From Candidatus Aminicenantota bacterium (lineage in GTDB: Bacteria; Acidobacteriota; Aminicenantia; Aminicenantales; Aminicenantaceae), in assembly GCA_023135995.1 (NCBI GenBank), contig JAGLRY010000311.1:1-16998 (forward strand): DNA of 16,998 nt, written 5' to 3'. A program made the position numbers and the translations under genes. The notes below the pieces were generated by a model, which saw only the letters and a list, made by a program, of their open reading frames with translations, was not told the origin of the DNA and did not search any database. This document shows positions 15,203 through 16,998 of the stretch, in pieces. Numbering within the stretch: the first letter of the stretch is position 1; the number at the start of each line of letters is the position of its first letter.

Positions 15203-16249
15203 GTGAAGATATTTTGTTTGACACAAAGAAATCAAACGACGTTCGTTATCGGTTTTGTTTTATGTCTCTGTGTGCTCACCCTATCGAGTTTATCATTTGC
15301 ACAGAAGACACACTATTTTAAGCCGATCAAATATTACTACACTTATGATGCCAAACATGAACCGGTCCTGACGCTTGCTCCCGGAGACACTCTGATCACT
15401 ACCACGCGCGATGCATTCAGCAATAAAATTTCTAAAGAGGACCAGAAAGCCAGCGAACTTATTCACATGCCAAAAGTGAACGATCAAACCGGACCCTTTT
15501 ATGTGGAGGGAGCTGAGCCTGGAGATACGCTCGTGCTTCACTTGATAAGCGTGCAGCCAAACAGAGATTTTGCCGTCTCCGCGCACATCCCAAACTTCGG
15601 CGTCCTTTCAGGAGAAACATACACAGCTCTGTTGACAAATCCTCTGCCGGAAAAAACATACATCTGGAAGCTGGATCTGGAACGCAATGTGGGTCGACTC
15701 CCTCTGCCCAACAGTAAAATAAAAGAGATCGAAATCCCACTCCATCCTTTTCTGGGCACAGTGGGTGTGGCCCCCAACTATGGAGAGGCTGTTCTTTCTT
15801 TGACGCCCGCAGAGCACGGCGGCAACATGGATTGTGTGGAAACAAAGACGGGGACCACCTTGTATTTTCCGGTTTCAGTCAAGGGTGCGCTGTTCATGCT
15901 GGGTGATGGCCATGCTGCCCAGGGCGATGGGGAGATCTGCGGGACTGGCTTGGAATGTTCAATGGAAGTCACAGTTGAGGTCGGCCTCATCAAAGGAAAA
16001 TCCATCCATTGGCCCCGATTCGAGGACGACGAACACATCATGGTCGCAGCCAGCACGCGGCCCGTCATCGATGCCTTCCGCTCCGCACATGTCGAATTGA
16101 TCAACTGGCTTGTATCTGATTACGGTTTCGACCGTTGGGAGGCTCTTCAGCTTGTCTCCCAAGTCGGGACATCCCGCATTGGGAATGTCGTGGATCCCAA
16201 ATATACCGTTGTTGCCAAGTTCCCTAAAAAATACTTACCCCCCCAATAA
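15203..16249 (+). CDS. Exported acetamidase/formamidase-family protein
   Basis: This 348-residue protein belongs to the FmdA/AmdA amidohydrolase family. The family motifs are HGGNMDC (205-211) and GDGHAAQGDGEICGTGLE (234-251), with a preceding GVAPNYGEA. Members hydrolyse short amides such as formamide or acetamide to ammonia and the acid. It begins with a convincing signal peptide (hydrophobic 14-30, cleavage near SFA/QK at 33-34), whereas most characterised relatives are cytosolic, so this one likely acts in the periplasm and its substrate is open. Translation starts with GTG at 15203 after a strong AAGGAGG at 15191-15197. The gap of 35 bp after the carboxypeptidase gene suggests co-transcription and perhaps joint use of peptides and amides. 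Confidence 0.9.
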   Translation: MKIFCLTQRNQTTFVIGFVLCLCVLTLSSLSFAQKTHYFKPIKYYYTYDAKHEPVLTLAPGDTLITTTRDAFSNKISKEDQKASELIHMPKVNDQTGPFYVEGAEPGDTLVLHLISVQPNRDFAVSAHIPNFGVLSGETYTALLTNPLPEKTYIWKLDLERNVGRLPLPNSKIKEIEIPLHPFLGTVGVAPNYGEAVLSLTPAEHGGNMDCVETKTGTTLYFPVSVKGALFMLGDGHAAQGDGEICGTGLECSMEVTVEVGLIKGKSIHWPRFEDDEHIMVAASTRPVIDAFRSAHVELINWLVSDYGFDRWEALQLVSQVGTSRIGNVVDPKYTVVAKFPKKYLPPQ

Positions 16250-16438
16250 AAAAAGGAGGAGGATTTCGATTTCCCGTGAGGCGCCTGCAGATTCGATGGG
16301 AGCGTGAGTTGCGACTGCTTCTTCACATTGCATTTATTGGAACGACTTGATATTCTTTTCAAGCTTTACATACATTGTTCCGACAAAATGATATTGGGGA
16401 ATGCCCCATTTAATCTGAATGTTTTCTGGAGAAATGAG
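16250..16438 (+). other. 189-bp intergenic stretch with an orphan ribosome site
   Basis: A strong Shine-Dalgarno-like AGGAGGAGG lies at 16255-16263, but no suitable gene follows it. The only frame is a GTG at 16276 giving 24 codons, 12 bp away and without recognisable features. The rest holds the perfect palindrome AGGCGCCT (16279-16286) and a possible promoter. It may be what remains of a lost gene. Confidence 0.4.
16347..16376 (+). promoter_or_regulatory. Possible promoter for the last gene
   Basis: TTGATA at 16347-16352 (5 of 6) and TACATT at 16371-16376 (4 of 6) are separated by 18 bp, 62 bp before the ATG at 16439. The match is modest. Confidence 0.25.
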
Positions 16439-16846
16439 ATGGCTGAAAAGGACCTACGTTTCAAAAAAAAGGGAATATCGGAGAGAAGACGGACAGGAGT
16501 AATGCTCATTTTGATAGGGATTGGAATACCGCTCATCCTGTCTTTTTTCCAGGAGGATGGAGAATTTCGGTTCTACAGTAAAACTCGGATTGTAGAAAGA
16601 GGTCTTATTCCCCAAGAGCAGAAAGAAATCGAGCTGGCTCTCCAGCAAAAGAAGAAAAACATGGACGATACGCAGAGAGTGATTGAAGAAGTTAAGGATG
16701 TTTACAGGAGATTGTTAGGCGAGGATTATTATAAAAACAAGTGGACTTTTCGGGAATACCACGGTTTCCTGATCCCTTTCAAATATGCGATCGCTTTTGG
16801 AATGCTTATCGGTCTGATCGGCCTTGGCCGCTTCATCCTCGGCTAA
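16439..16846 (+). CDS. Small two-helix membrane protein with coiled coil, unknown
   Basis: This 135-residue protein has a basic N-terminus (KKKGISERRR), a membrane segment at about 20-37, a charged Gln/Lys/Glu-rich helix at about 56-92 that could form a coiled coil, and a second membrane segment at about 112-133. Both ends are probably cytosolic, with the helical middle outside. I recognise no family. GGAGA at 16428-16432, six bases before the ATG at 16439, favours this start over in-frame upstream codons (ATG at 16388, TTG at 16304), which would add about 17-45 residues without pattern. It is followed 7 bp after its stop by the right copy of the repeat. Confidence 0.65.
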   Translation: MAEKDLRFKKKGISERRRTGVMLILIGIGIPLILSFFQEDGEFRFYSKTRIVERGLIPQEQKEIELALQQKKKNMDDTQRVIEEVKDVYRRLLGEDYYKNKWTFREYHGFLIPFKYAIAFGMLIGLIGLGRFILG

Positions 16847-16853
16847 CCCTTCT

Positions 16854-16972
16854 CTGAATTATTCGTAAAAGCTTCTGACAAGTTAATATTCCAAAAACTC
16901 TCAATTTTTTATTGTCAGAATCTTTTACCCTTCGGGCGAGCTGATCTCACTACAAAGTCTTCTTTGTAGCCC
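16854..16972 (-). repeat. Right copy of the 119-bp structured inverted repeat
   Basis: Inverted partner of 5-123 (105 of 119 positions match). TTCTGACAA (16873-16881) and TTGTCAGAA (16912-16920) are perfect 9-bp inverted arms around 30 bp, and CTACAAAG (16950-16957) pairs with CTTTGTAG (16962-16969) in a perfect 8-bp hairpin. Beyond the aligned part, GTAGT and ACTAC (within 16980-16991) form another small palindrome, so the element may extend past the window. Confidence 0.85.
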
Positions 16973-16998
16973 ACTCGCAGTAGTTCACTACAGCTTCG

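Noticed and set aside
5..16972. Composite transposon or integrative element
   Set aside because: The ends are inverted repeats, but no transposase, integrase or target duplication is visible, so it is reported only as a repeat.
1..16998. CRISPR array or phage genes
   Set aside because: No regularly spaced repeats with unique spacers and no phage-type proteins were found; the only tandem repeats are two 13-bp copies at 7638-7666 and two octamers at 5577-5603.

Overview
The window reads as bacterial chromosomal DNA of moderate GC content from a Gram-negative organism: it encodes a predicted outer-membrane beta-barrel, several Sec-exported proteins and clear Shine-Dalgarno sites. All fourteen supported genes lie on the + strand. 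The gene set (arsenosugar operon, RsbU-type phosphatase with HAMP, M14 peptidase with calcium-type loops, DUF3179 protein, secreted formamidase-like protein) would suit an uncultured lineage near Acidobacteriota/Aminicenantota or a similar phylum. That is an impression, not something the sequence proves.

Region 1 (157-5488) is a tight five-gene operon for arsenosugar biosynthesis. It holds an MTAP/PNP-type nucleoside phosphorylase, the radical SAM enzyme ArsS, a TVP38/TMEM64 membrane protein, a mercuric-reductase-like flavoprotein and a two-domain glycosyltransferase that fuses the TIGR04282 and TIGR04283 families. Inferred path: ArsS puts the 5'-deoxyadenosyl group of SAM on dimethylarsenic, the phosphorylase removes adenine, and the glycosyltransferase domains elaborate the dimethylarsinoyl-ribose. 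The flavoprotein and TVP38 protein may serve redox and membrane or transport needs. The arsenic methyltransferase ArsM, which should supply the substrate, is not in the window.

Region 2 (5489-10811) encodes mostly envelope proteins: a small membrane protein, a DUF2752 protein, an outer-membrane barrel behind a near-consensus sigma-70 promoter, a DUF3179 protein with a C-terminal PDZ-like domain, and an exported thioredoxin-fold protein with a CPPC motif. Region 3 (10903-16846) holds a large membrane-bound RsbU/SpoIIE phosphatase, an exported M14 carboxypeptidase, an exported acetamidase/formamidase-like protein, and a small membrane/coiled-coil protein of unknown role.

The most unusual feature is not a gene. 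The window is bounded by an ungapped 119-bp inverted repeat (5-123 against 16854-16972, 105 of 119 positions matching, counted by eye). The two copies share a predicted stem containing a compensatory base-pair change, which suggests a structured RNA or DNA element. An 18-bp exact piece of the same element lies at 15173-15190. Because both window ends sit at these repeats, the window may be an assembly contig broken at a dispersed family.
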